Assembly: GCF_004122035.1 (NCBI RefSeq)
Contig: NZ_SAXA01000016.1
Coordinates: 1 to 64,000 of the forward strand
Source: Ancylomarina salipaludis
Lineage (GTDB): Bacteria; Bacteroidota; Bacteroidia; Bacteroidales; Marinifilaceae
Length of the DNA stretch: 64,000 bases
Direction of reading: 5' to 3'
The translations under genes and the position numbers were made by a program. The notes beneath the pieces are model-generated. The model saw only the letters and a program-made list of their open reading frames with translations, ran no database searches and had not been told where the DNA came from. Positions 6,424 through 14,755 of the stretch are shown piece after piece. Numbering within the stretch: position 1 is the first letter of the stretch; each line of letters begins with the position of its first letter.

Positions 6424-9045
6424 ATGGATTTTAAAAATCTCTTTCAGAAGCTGATTCCTTACCTTTCAGCTGTTATTATCTTTTTAATTATTGGCTTTAT
6501 TTACTTTCAGCCCGTACTCGAAGGTAAGGAATTGCGCAAAGGTGATTCTTTAAATGCATGGGGTGGGAAAAAAGAGATTATCGATTATCGGAATGCCACG
6601 GGTGAAGATCCGCTTTGGACCAACTCGATGTTTGGAGGAATGCCCGCTTATCAAATCAATGTGGATTATCAGGCTAAGGATATGTATTTCTTCAAGCAAT
6701 TGATGGAGCTTCATACCCCTGATCCGGTGCGCTACCTTTTGTTATACCTTATCGGATTTTATATACTCATGCTTTCGTTGCGAGTGAACCCCTGGCTATC
6801 TATTGCCGGAGCGGTAGCTTATGCATTTTCAACCTATTTTATCATCATCATAGGTGCCGGTCACCTCTGGAAAGTAAATGCTCTTGCGTTTATTCCACCT
6901 GCTTTGGCTGGAATCCTCATGGTTTTCAGGGGGCGTTATCTGTGGGGAGGTTTGTTGGCAACCTTCTTTTTGATAATGGAACTCTATTCCAATCACGTTC
7001 AGATGACGTATTATTTTGCTATCATGGTTTTCTGCTTGGTGATATTCGAATTTTATTACCGATTGAAAGCGAAAGAACTGAAGCAATTTTTTAGAGCTCT
7101 TGCTGTATTAGTGGCAGCTTCTTTTATCGCTATAGCGGTAAACAACACGAATCTTTATAATTCATATCAATACAGTAAATCTACAATTCGGGGTAAGTCG
7201 GAATTGACGATTGGTGATAAAAATAATAAAACCGCTGGTCTTGATAAGGATTATGCGACGCAATGGTCTTATGGGATTCAGGAGACATTGAGTTTGTTGA
7301 TTCCCAACGTGAAAGGGGGAGCCGGTTCTCCTCAGGAAGCGGTTCAAATTGTGAATTATGTGAGCGGCGGTCAGATTAAAAAAGTGGATGATTATTACGG
7401 GATGGAACAGGTAGATAACCATCACTATTGGGGCAATCAGCCGTTTACGGCGGGTCCGGTTTATGTGGGCGCTTTGATGATGTTCTTGTTTATATTGGGC
7501 TTGTTTATTGTTCCCGGACGATTGAAGTGGGGTTTACTGACGGCTACCATTTTGTCCATTATGCTATCCTGGGGCCATCATTTTGCAGGCTTAACGAATT
7601 TCTTTTTGGATTATGTGCCGCTCTACAACAAATTCCGTGTGGTTTCTTCCATCTTGATTGTGGTGGAAATTTGTGTGCCTTTGTTGGCGATATTAGCTGT
7701 AAAAAAACTAATTGATGAGCCTGACGTCTTGAAACGTAAAATAGCGTTTGGATCTTTCAATCTGAATATTATGATACTTCCTTTAGCATTAACAGGAGGT
7801 TTGGCCTTGCTTTTATTTCTATTTCCTAATCTGGGGCTTGATTTCATGAGCGATATCGAAACCACTTATTTTGCACAAATCAAATCGGGAAATCCCGATG
7901 CAATAGGGTTTATCTCACAAATTCAAAGTGATTTGATTAATGCCCGAATTTCAATTTTTAGGGCAGATGCTTTGCGTTCTGTTGCTTTTGTTGCTCTGGG
8001 GGCTGTTTTACTTTTCTTATACAATCGTAAAGCCATCAATACTAAGATGATGGTTTTAGCTTTAATCGTTTTGATTCTTGCTGATTTGTGGCCAATAAAC
8101 AAACGTTATTTAAACAACGACAGTTTTGTTGCTAAAAAGGATTTGAAATTGGCTTTTAATCCAACACAGGCTGATTATGAGATTCTGCAAATGGAGATAC
8201 AAAATCATCCGGCCTTGGGAGCAAAACTTCAAAAGGCAGCTACAGACTATAAAAAAGAAAATCGAAAAGCGAATCAGTACGAAATGGTTGCGGCTCAATT
8301 GTGGGCTTTAAATATGAATAGCGATTACCGCGTGTATAATAAAACGGGTGGTGCATTTCAAAATTCAAGTACCTCATATTACCACAAGTCAATAGGTGGT
8401 TATCATGGTGCAAAGCTTCGACGCATTCAGGAACTATACGATTATCATATTGAGAAAAATAACGCTAAAGTTCTGAACATGCTGAATGCACGTTATTTTA
8501 TTGTTCGATCAGAGCAAGGAGGGACACATGCTGTATATAATCCTGATGCATTGGGGGCGGCATGGTTAGTCTCAAACTTTAAACTGGTTGATAATGCTAA
8601 TGAGGAAATTATGAGTCTGAATGCATTCGATCCTGCTAACGAGTTGATTGTAGATAAGCGTTTTGCTGATCAGGTAAAAGGTTTTGTAGGATCTGTTGAT
8701 TCTTTGGCTAGCATTAAAATGACGCACTACGCACCTAATGCAATCCAATACGAATATGACTCTAAAAGCGAGCAGTTGGCTGTATTCTCAGAAATGTACT
8801 ACCAGCCAGGATGGAACGCTTATGTTGATGGAAAGTTGAGTCCTCATTTTAGAGCGAACTATGTGTTGAGAGCTATGCGCTTGCCAGCAGGTCAGCACAA
8901 AATAGAATTCAAATTCGAACCGCAGGCTTTTTATGTGGGTGAGAAAATTTCATTAGCCAGTATGCTTCTCTTCTTTGCCTTGGTATTGGGAGGTTTAGCC
9001 TGGACGCTAAGATCATATAGAAAAAAAGCTAGTAATGAGTCATAA
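6424..9045 (+). CDS. YfhO-family multi-membrane-spanning protein (GT-C-like)
   Basis: 873 residues from the ATG at 6424. An upstream TTG would add 12 residues, but it lies in sequence that looks like leader or promoter (TACTTTAG at 6391-6398). The N-terminal two-thirds has about a dozen membrane helices. An extracytoplasmic domain follows, with Y-Y-Q-P-G-W-N-A-Y-V-D-G-K near 810, and a last helix lies near 855. YfhO proteins of Gram-positive bacteria act in glycosylation of teichoic acids from lipid-linked sugars. The Bacteroidota homologues are widespread and not characterised. The next gene overlaps by 11 bases and encodes a CDP-glycerol-type transferase, which supports a surface-polymer role. 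Confidence 0.75.
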   Translation: MDFKNLFQKLIPYLSAVIIFLIIGFIYFQPVLEGKELRKGDSLNAWGGKKEIIDYRNATGEDPLWTNSMFGGMPAYQINVDYQAKDMYFFKQLMELHTPDPVRYLLLYLIGFYILMLSLRVNPWLSIAGAVAYAFSTYFIIIIGAGHLWKVNALAFIPPALAGILMVFRGRYLWGGLLATFFLIMELYSNHVQMTYYFAIMVFCLVIFEFYYRLKAKELKQFFRALAVLVAASFIAIAVNNTNLYNSYQYSKSTIRGKSELTIGDKNNKTAGLDKDYATQWSYGIQETLSLLIPNVKGGAGSPQEAVQIVNYVSGGQIKKVDDYYGMEQVDNHHYWGNQPFTAGPVYVGALMMFLFILGLFIVPGRLKWGLLTATILSIMLSWGHHFAGLTNFFLDYVPLYNKFRVVSSILIVVEICVPLLAILAVKKLIDEPDVLKRKIAFGSFNLNIMILPLALTGGLALLLFLFPNLGLDFMSDIETTYFAQIKSGNPDAIGFISQIQSDLINARISIFRADALRSVAFVALGAVLLFLYNRKAINTKMMVLALIVLILADLWPINKRYLNNDSFVAKKDLKLAFNPTQADYEILQMEIQNHPALGAKLQKAATDYKKENRKANQYEMVAAQLWALNMNSDYRVYNKTGGAFQNSSTSYYHKSIGGYHGAKLRRIQELYDYHIEKNNAKVLNMLNARYFIVRSEQGGTHAVYNPDALGAAWLVSNFKLVDNANEEIMSLNAFDPANELIVDKRFADQVKGFVGSVDSLASIKMTHYAPNAIQYEYDSKSEQLAVFSEMYYQPGWNAYVDGKLSPHFRANYVLRAMRLPAGQHKIEFKFEPQAFYVGEKISLASMLLFFALVLGGLAWTLRSYRKKASNES

Positions 9046-10258
9046 ACTCAGCAAAAAACAACAGTTCGTGATTTTTATGCAGAAGATAATTTTTCTGCAT
9101 ATTGTGATCTTTGTCCTCCGTAATTTCTATTATCTGATAGAAAAAATGATAAGGAAGGATAAACGAATTGCCTTGTTTTTTCTGACCGAAAAGTATTATT
9201 ACGACAACTCGAAATATCTTTTCGAATACATGCGTCAGAAAGAGGATTTCAGGTCGGTTCTTTTTACAGCAAACAAAGCTTTATATACCAGCTTGCAAGA
9301 GAAGTTCCCTGGCGAGGTGGTTTATGCCTGGTCGCTAAAAGGGCTATTTCTTTTTCTTCGTACAAAGAATGTGATCATATCATATGGGATAAGCGCAGCG
9401 CCTTTTTTTCCCTACTATTTGCACGAGAAATGCAAAAATGTGATCTATTTGGGGCATGGAACACCCATGAAAAAAATGGGACTTCAAACCGAAGTTTGGC
9501 AGAAGCATGGGAAAAGATACCAAATGCAGAAATACTCTTATATGGTTGGTTGTTCGCCACTGGAGCAGGAACTACATAAGGCCGGTTTCGATATGAATAT
9601 CGATGATGTTTGGGTCAGTGGTTTGCCTAGAAATGATTATTTGTTGTCAGCCACGAAAGATGAGACATGGGTCGATAAATATCCTTATTTGAATCAGAAA
9701 GTGATTCTCTATGCGCCCACTTGGAGAGAAGAAACGCAATCGGCTGAATTTTTTCCTTTTCCGGATTTCGACTCAGATCAATTGGATGCTTTTCTTGAGA
9801 AGAAACAGGCCTATATTTTATTAAGAGGACATAAGGAAGATATTAAGCGGGCAGATGAATTGAGTCGTTTCGATGTTTCAAAAATGAAACGCGTTTTAAA
9901 GGCTGATCAGGATTTATTTCCGGATGTTTATGAGTTATTACCCTATGTGGATATTTTAGTGACTGATTATTCATCCATCTGGATTGATTATCTCTTGCTT
10001 GACAGGCCGATTATATATCTTCCATATGATTTGGAAGAGTACAAGAAAAGCAAAGGTCTCTTTTTAGATTTTGAAAAGAATACACCCGGCTATAAGGCAG
10101 CTTCCCTTAAGGAGTTTGTGAGTCAAATTGAAATTTACTTGCAGCATCCTTCAGAACATGCCGGTTGGCGAAAAAATATTTGTGATATGTATCACACCCA
10201 TCAGGATGGTAATAGCTCTGAGCGTCTTTATCAACTGATTAAAGAATTGAATCAATAA
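9035..10258 (+). CDS. CDP-glycerol glycerophosphotransferase family protein (TagF/TagB-like)
   Basis: 407 residues. A hydrophobic N-terminal stretch (about 11-36) may attach the enzyme to the membrane. The family motifs are all present: H-G-T-P-M-K-K-M-G at 141-149 with the catalytic-type His141, L-Y-A-P-T-W-R-E at about 225-232, L-R-G-H with His266, and T-D-Y-S-S-I-W-I-D-Y at 310-319. Known members transfer glycerol-3-phosphate or ribitol-phosphate from a CDP donor to a growing polymer on the cytoplasmic face. The start overlaps the YfhO stop by 11 bases. Substrate specificity cannot be read from sequence. With the TagD-like gene at 14366, CDP-glycerol is the likely donor. Confidence 0.85.
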   Translation: MSHKLSKKQQFVIFMQKIIFLHIVIFVLRNFYYLIEKMIRKDKRIALFFLTEKYYYDNSKYLFEYMRQKEDFRSVLFTANKALYTSLQEKFPGEVVYAWSLKGLFLFLRTKNVIISYGISAAPFFPYYLHEKCKNVIYLGHGTPMKKMGLQTEVWQKHGKRYQMQKYSYMVGCSPLEQELHKAGFDMNIDDVWVSGLPRNDYLLSATKDETWVDKYPYLNQKVILYAPTWREETQSAEFFPFPDFDSDQLDAFLEKKQAYILLRGHKEDIKRADELSRFDVSKMKRVLKADQDLFPDVYELLPYVDILVTDYSSIWIDYLLLDRPIIYLPYDLEEYKKSKGLFLDFEKNTPGYKAASLKEFVSQIEIYLQHPSEHAGWRKNICDMYHTHQDGNSSERLYQLIKELNQ

Positions 10259-10292
10259 CATTAAACCCTCAGCGTTTAATTAAAACAGATAT

Positions 10293-12101
10293 ATGCAAGC
10301 AATTATTTTAGCTGCCGGACTTGGGAAACGATTGGGAAATCTGACTCAGAATAACACCAAATGTATGGTGAAAATCCATGGCAAAACACTTATAGAGCGT
10401 TCGCTGGATAATTTGTCGGCGGCAGGTGTTAGCAAAGTGGTTTTGGTAATTGGCTACGAGGGACAAAAGGTTGTGGATTTATTGGGGAATACATATGCCG
10501 GAATGGAGTTGGTGTATGTTGAAAACCCTATTTACAATAAGACTAATAACATTTATTCGCTTTATTTAGCTAAAGATTATTTGACTGCCGGGGATACAAT
10601 TTTGCTGGAGAGTGATTTGATTTACGATGCTGAAATTTTGAATAAGTTGATTGCTGAAGATTCGCCTAATTTGGCCGTTGTTGCTAAATACGAATCGTGG
10701 ATGGATGGAACTGTCGTGACACTTGACGAGAACAATAAGATTTTAAACTTTATTCCAAAGACACATTTTGATTATCAGCAGCTCAACAACTATTATAAAA
10801 CGGTTAACATCTACAAATTATCAAAGGGGTTTTCCAGTTCGCATTATGTGCCATTTCTTGAAGCTTATTGTAAAGCTTTAGGTCATAATGAGTACTACGA
10901 GCAAGTTTTACGCGTGATCACTTTATTGGAGAATTCTGATTTGAAAGCGTTTAAAATCCATACAGAAAAGTGGTATGAGATTGATGATATTCAGGATTAC
11001 AATAATGCTGAAACGGTTTTTGCGCCTGTTGATCTTAAATTGAAAATGATTCAAGCTCGCTATGGTGGTTATTGGCGATTCCCTTATCTTAAAGATTTTT
11101 GTTATTTGGTTAATCCCTATTTTCCTGGTATCAAGATGGAAAATGAGATTAAAGCTTATTTTCATGCTTTAATGAGTGAATACCCTTCGGGATTGAATGT
11201 TCAAAATATGCTGGCGGCTCGCATGTTCGATTGCCCTCAGGATCAAATTGTTGTTGGGAATGGTGCGGCGGAACTGATCAATGCTTTAAGCTTGGTATTA
11301 AAAGGAAAAGTCGGCATTGTTAATCCAAGTTTTAATGAATATGCTGAGCGTTTCGAAACTTTGGGAGTAGAAACTTTTGTTCCTGTAAATGAGAATTTCT
11401 CGTATTCGATCGATGATTTGAAAGCATTTTCTGCATCGGTTGATCAGTTATTATTAATTAACCCGGATAATCCAAGTGGACATTTTATTCCCGTGAACAA
11501 AGTGCTTGACTTGGCTCGTTTTCTTGCTGATACCAACAAAAAATTGATTTTGGATGAGTCCTTTATCGACTTTTCGAGTGAAGGTCCGGATAACAGTCTT
11601 ATTAATTCTGAAATTCTATCAGATTATCCGAATTTAATTATCATTAAGAGTATCAGTAAGAGTTATGGTGTGCCAGGTTTTAGATTAGGTGTGCTGGCTT
11701 CTTCTGATTTGGAATTGATCAAAGAAGTGAAACGTAAAATCTCTATCTGGAATGTGAATTCGTTTGGTGAATTTTTCATGCAGATATTCGAAAAATATAA
11801 GAAAGACTATTTCAAAGCTTGTGATACCATTGCCAAGGAAAGGGATCGTTTTTATACACAATTAAATCAGGTTGATTTTCTCAGAGTCATTCCTTCTCAG
11901 GCTAATTATTTTCTTTGTGAGATTGTGAATGGAAGAACTTCAAGTGAATTAACTGAGAAGTTGTTGATCGATCACGATCTGTTTATAAAAGACCTTAAGG
12001 GAAAAAAAGGGTTTGAGAATAAGGAATACATTCGGATTGCAGTGAGAGATGAAAAGGATAATGATTTTATTGTAGATGTTTTAAAAAGCTTTGTATGGTA
12101 A
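10293..12101 (+). CDS. bifunctional nucleotidyltransferase / PLP aminotransferase-fold fusion
   Basis: 602 residues in two domains. Residues 1-240 are a sugar-nucleotidyltransferase fold of the LicC/choline-phosphate cytidylyltransferase type: L-A-A-G-L-G-K-R-L at 6-14, metal-binding E-S-D at 106-108 and W-Y-E-I-D-D at 227-232. Residues 255-602 are a fold-type-I PLP enzyme closest to HisC/CobD: N-P-D-N-P-S-G at 390-396, L-D-E-S-F-I-D-F with Asp421, S-I-S-K-S-Y-G with the PLP lysine at 456, Arg464, and a C-terminal I-R-I-A-V-R carboxylate-binding arginine (581). All catalytic positions look intact. It overlaps the opine-dehydrogenase gene by 7 bases. Inference: it makes an amine or amino-acid phosphate and activates it with CTP. 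The architecture recalls the phosphonate enzyme PntC, but no PEP mutase is present here. Confidence 0.75.
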   Translation: MQAIILAAGLGKRLGNLTQNNTKCMVKIHGKTLIERSLDNLSAAGVSKVVLVIGYEGQKVVDLLGNTYAGMELVYVENPIYNKTNNIYSLYLAKDYLTAGDTILLESDLIYDAEILNKLIAEDSPNLAVVAKYESWMDGTVVTLDENNKILNFIPKTHFDYQQLNNYYKTVNIYKLSKGFSSSHYVPFLEAYCKALGHNEYYEQVLRVITLLENSDLKAFKIHTEKWYEIDDIQDYNNAETVFAPVDLKLKMIQARYGGYWRFPYLKDFCYLVNPYFPGIKMENEIKAYFHALMSEYPSGLNVQNMLAARMFDCPQDQIVVGNGAAELINALSLVLKGKVGIVNPSFNEYAERFETLGVETFVPVNENFSYSIDDLKAFSASVDQLLLINPDNPSGHFIPVNKVLDLARFLADTNKKLILDESFIDFSSEGPDNSLINSEILSDYPNLIIIKSISKSYGVPGFRLGVLASSDLELIKEVKRKISIWNVNSFGEFFMQIFEKYKKDYFKACDTIAKERDRFYTQLNQVDFLRVIPSQANYFLCEIVNGRTSSELTEKLLIDHDLFIKDLKGKKGFENKEYIRIAVRDEKDNDFIVDVLKSFVW

Positions 12102-13222
12102 TTGGCATTTGCGGGGGAGGAAATATAGCACACAGTTTGATAGGCATGTTAGGTTCAGATGAGGCGAATGAAGTGCGCTTGCTTACCCGAAAACCTGAGC
12201 AATGGCAAAATCAAATTCGTGTAATACATCGGGAAGGTGTTGATTTCACCGGAAACATAAATTTGATTTCTGATGATCCTGCTTTAGTTATACCCGAATG
12301 TGATCTTATTATTTTGGCTCTACCATCACAAGCCAGAGAAAGTTTAATAAAACAAATTGCCCCATTCGTAGCCAAGGATACATGGATAGGTTCATTCCCT
12401 GGAATGGGAAATTTCGAGCTGATTTGCCATAAATATCTTCCCATAAAAGAGAAAAATATTCGGATTTTTGCCAGTCAAAGAGTGCCTTGTATCGCCAGAG
12501 TATCGGAATATGGGAAAGAGGTGGTGATGACCTCGAAAAAAGATAACATGGCAGTGGCGACTCTCAATCCGGCTTTGAAAGACAATATCTTGAAATTATT
12601 AGCGCGTTTGTTAGATATGCAGATTCTACCTCTGAATAATTTTCTGGAGGTGACACTGTCAACGTCGAATCCAATTCTTCATCCGGCACGTATGTATGCT
12701 TTGTTTAAGGATTTTAAGGAGGATATGGCTTGGAGCATCAATCCTACTTTTTATGAATCGTGGAACTTGGAGTCCTCTGAGATACTTATCCGTATGGATG
12801 AAGAGGTACATCAGCTATTGAAGAAAATGCCATTCGATTTGAATGGAATTAAGCCATTATTAGAGCATTATGATTCGACGAATGCTGAAGAGTTGACTCA
12901 GAAATTATCGGGTATTCAAGCATTCAAAGGGATTTTATCTCCAATGAAGAAAACAGAAAGGGGGTATGTTCCTGATCTGGAATCGCGTTATTTTATTGAG
13001 GATATCAGTTATGGATTGATTTTAATAAAAGATATCGCAAGCCTATTTTCAGTTGCAACGCCTACCATTGATAAGGTGATATATTGGGCTCAAAACCTTT
13101 TGAAAAAAGATTATTTGCTTGATGGGCAGTTGAAAGGGAAAGATTGTGGGGAACTGCTTTTGCATCAATCTTTTTCAATTTCGAATACGGAGGAATTTCT
13201 TAAATTTTATCAGCAGTCATGA
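12095..13222 (+). CDS. NAD/NADP octopine/nopaline (opine) dehydrogenase family protein
   Basis: 375 residues. A Rossmann dinucleotide fold opens the protein (I-C-G-G-G-N-I-A at 4-12, acidic/basic strand end at about 30). The C-terminal helical domain carries S-N-P-I-L-H-P-A-R (191-199) with His196, the catalytic histidine motif of octopine-dehydrogenase-type enzymes. Known members reductively join a 2-oxo acid to an amine to give an N-carboxyalkyl amino acid. Both ends are translationally coupled: 7 bases overlap with the fusion gene and 4 with the downstream transferase gene. A product feeding the surface polymer is therefore likely. Candidate substrates are pyruvate and the amine made by the PLP domain (inference). 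Confidence 0.75.
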   Translation: MVIGICGGGNIAHSLIGMLGSDEANEVRLLTRKPEQWQNQIRVIHREGVDFTGNINLISDDPALVIPECDLIILALPSQARESLIKQIAPFVAKDTWIGSFPGMGNFELICHKYLPIKEKNIRIFASQRVPCIARVSEYGKEVVMTSKKDNMAVATLNPALKDNILKLLARLLDMQILPLNNFLEVTLSTSNPILHPARMYALFKDFKEDMAWSINPTFYESWNLESSEILIRMDEEVHQLLKKMPFDLNGIKPLLEHYDSTNAEELTQKLSGIQAFKGILSPMKKTERGYVPDLESRYFIEDISYGLILIKDIASLFSVATPTIDKVIYWAQNLLKKDYLLDGQLKGKDCGELLLHQSFSISNTEEFLKFYQQS

Positions 13223-14319
13223 GAAAAAAGAAGCTACTCTTTATCGACTATATTCATTCCAGTGTTCGTGATTTATTAGCCTATTACGATAAGCATTTAC
13301 GTGATAATTTTGATGAGTTGATTGATATTGAAATATATAAAAAAACTTATCAAAAGAATAGGTCTTCAATTCGGGGAATTATCTCTCGTAAGCTTTATCT
13401 GTTATGTCAATTTCGAAAACCTGATCTGTTGATTGCAGATACGTATACGCATGCTCTTTTTAAATCGGCTAAGAAAAGCATGTATATTTTTCATGGTGCT
13501 TTAACTAAACGGCATCCTGCAAAAAATCACAATGCTCTGACAGAACGAGGAGGAGATTTGCGTAAAATGGATTATGTGGTGGGGTTTTCAAAACGAGATC
13601 AGGACAATTACATGCTTGATCAGGACGGAAAGCCTAATGGTAATTTTGAATTACTGCCTTTGGGTTTACCCCGAAATGATCAGTTATTTTCAGAGACTTA
13701 TAAAAAGGAGAGTCGTACCTATTACGATGAGAAATATGGTTTAAAAGGGAAGCGTATTGTGCTCTATGCACCTACATTCCGGAATTACGCCCAGGAAATT
13801 AAATTGCCGTTTTCTGCCTCTGATTTTGAGAGATTAAATCATTTTTTTGAGGAGAATAACTGGACGATGATCTATCGCCCGCATTATATCGAAAACATTA
13901 TTCCTCGAGACTATCTGGAATCAAAGGTAAATATATTGATCTTGGACGCCAGAGCCGAGGAAGATAGTCAAAAGTTACTCGCGGCAACTGATGTTCTGAT
14001 GACAGATTATAGCTCAATATTTGTTGATTATTTAATTTTAGATCGACCGATTTGTTTTTTGCCTTTTGATTTAGACCTTTACGACGAAGAAAAAGGGCTG
14101 GCGATTGATTTCAAAGATGAGGCCTGTATTCCTGGCCCAATTATTAATAATGCTGATGAATTATTGACTTTCTTTAAGGAAGTTGATGCATTAAAAGATA
14201 ATTTTGCAGGCAGAAGAGCTCTTTCGAAGGATTATTATTTTGAATACTTTGATAATAAGAGTTGTAGACGGGTTTGGGATGCCATTTTGTATGATGTTCT
14301 GCATTTTACGAGAGAATAG
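13219..14319 (+). CDS. divergent CDP-glycerol glycerophosphotransferase family protein
   Basis: 366 residues, without the N-terminal hydrophobic stretch of the first paralogue. Conserved family motifs: V-L-Y-A-P-T-F-R-N (about 181-189), Y-R-P-H-Y with His222, and T-D-Y-S-S-I-F-V-D-Y (262-271). The first motif is altered: F-H-G-A-L-T-K-R (91-98) replaces H-G-T-P-x-K-x-x-G. The histidine (His92) is kept, but the T-P that shapes the acceptor site is lost. This suggests a different donor or acceptor from the enzyme at 9035. Coupling to the opine dehydrogenase (4-base overlap) makes a CDP-linked product of that pathway a candidate donor (inference). Confidence 0.8.
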   Translation: MRKKKLLFIDYIHSSVRDLLAYYDKHLRDNFDELIDIEIYKKTYQKNRSSIRGIISRKLYLLCQFRKPDLLIADTYTHALFKSAKKSMYIFHGALTKRHPAKNHNALTERGGDLRKMDYVVGFSKRDQDNYMLDQDGKPNGNFELLPLGLPRNDQLFSETYKKESRTYYDEKYGLKGKRIVLYAPTFRNYAQEIKLPFSASDFERLNHFFEENNWTMIYRPHYIENIIPRDYLESKVNILILDARAEEDSQKLLAATDVLMTDYSSIFVDYLILDRPICFLPFDLDLYDEEKGLAIDFKDEACIPGPIINNADELLTFFKEVDALKDNFAGRRALSKDYYFEYFDNKSCRRVWDAILYDVLHFTRE

Positions 14320-14365
14320 TATAGATTATACAGAGATATTGATAGAATTGAAAAATAGATAAAGA

Positions 14366-14755
14366 ATGAGACGAGTTATTACTTTCGGGACATACGATTT
14401 ATTTCATATTGGACATTTACGCATACTTGAGCGTTCAAAGCAGAATGGTGATTACCTGATTGTGGGTATTTCAACAGACGCTTTGAATTATTCCAAGAAA
14501 CAGAAGAATCCAATTTATTCTCAGGAAGACAGAATGGATATCATAAAGGCTTTAAAAGTTGTTGATGAAGTTTTCTTTGAGGAGTCATTGGAGCTGAAAG
14601 GGGAGTATATTAAAAAATATAAGGCTGACGTTTTGGTGATGGGTGACGATTGGGAAGGTCGTTTTGATATGTTTAAAGATTTATGCGAGGTGGTTTACTT
14701 GCCACGAACCCCATCTGTGTCTACAACAGAAATTATCGAGATTATTAAAAAATAA
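14366..14755 (+). CDS. tagD: glycerol-3-phosphate cytidylyltransferase (TagD-like)
   Basis: 129 residues, the normal TagD length. Motifs: G-T-Y-D-L-F-H-I-G-H (8-17) with the H-x-G-H nucleotidyl-transfer motif; M-G-D-D-W-E-G-R-F-D; and near the C-terminus R-T-P-S-V-S-T-T-E-I, the CTP-binding counterpart of R-T-x-G-I-S-T-T. It forms CDP-glycerol from CTP and sn-glycerol-3-phosphate in the cytoplasm. The closely related ethanolamine-phosphate enzymes are an alternative. It lies 46 bases after the second glycerophosphotransferase and meets the flippase gene end to end on the opposite strand. Together with the transferases it argues for a glycerol-phosphate-containing surface polymer. Confidence 0.85.
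   Translation: MRRVITFGTYDLFHIGHLRILERSKQNGDYLIVGISTDALNYSKKQKNPIYSQEDRMDIIKALKVVDEVFFEESLELKGEYIKKYKADVLVMGDDWEGRFDMFKDLCEVVYLPRTPSVSTTEIIEIIKK

Noticed and set aside
10293-12101. Phosphonate cytidylyltransferase (PntC) identity for the fusion protein
   Set aside because: The architecture is similar, but the PLP domain is HisC/CobD-like and no PEP mutase or phosphonopyruvate decarboxylase gene is present in the window. Kept only as an alternative.
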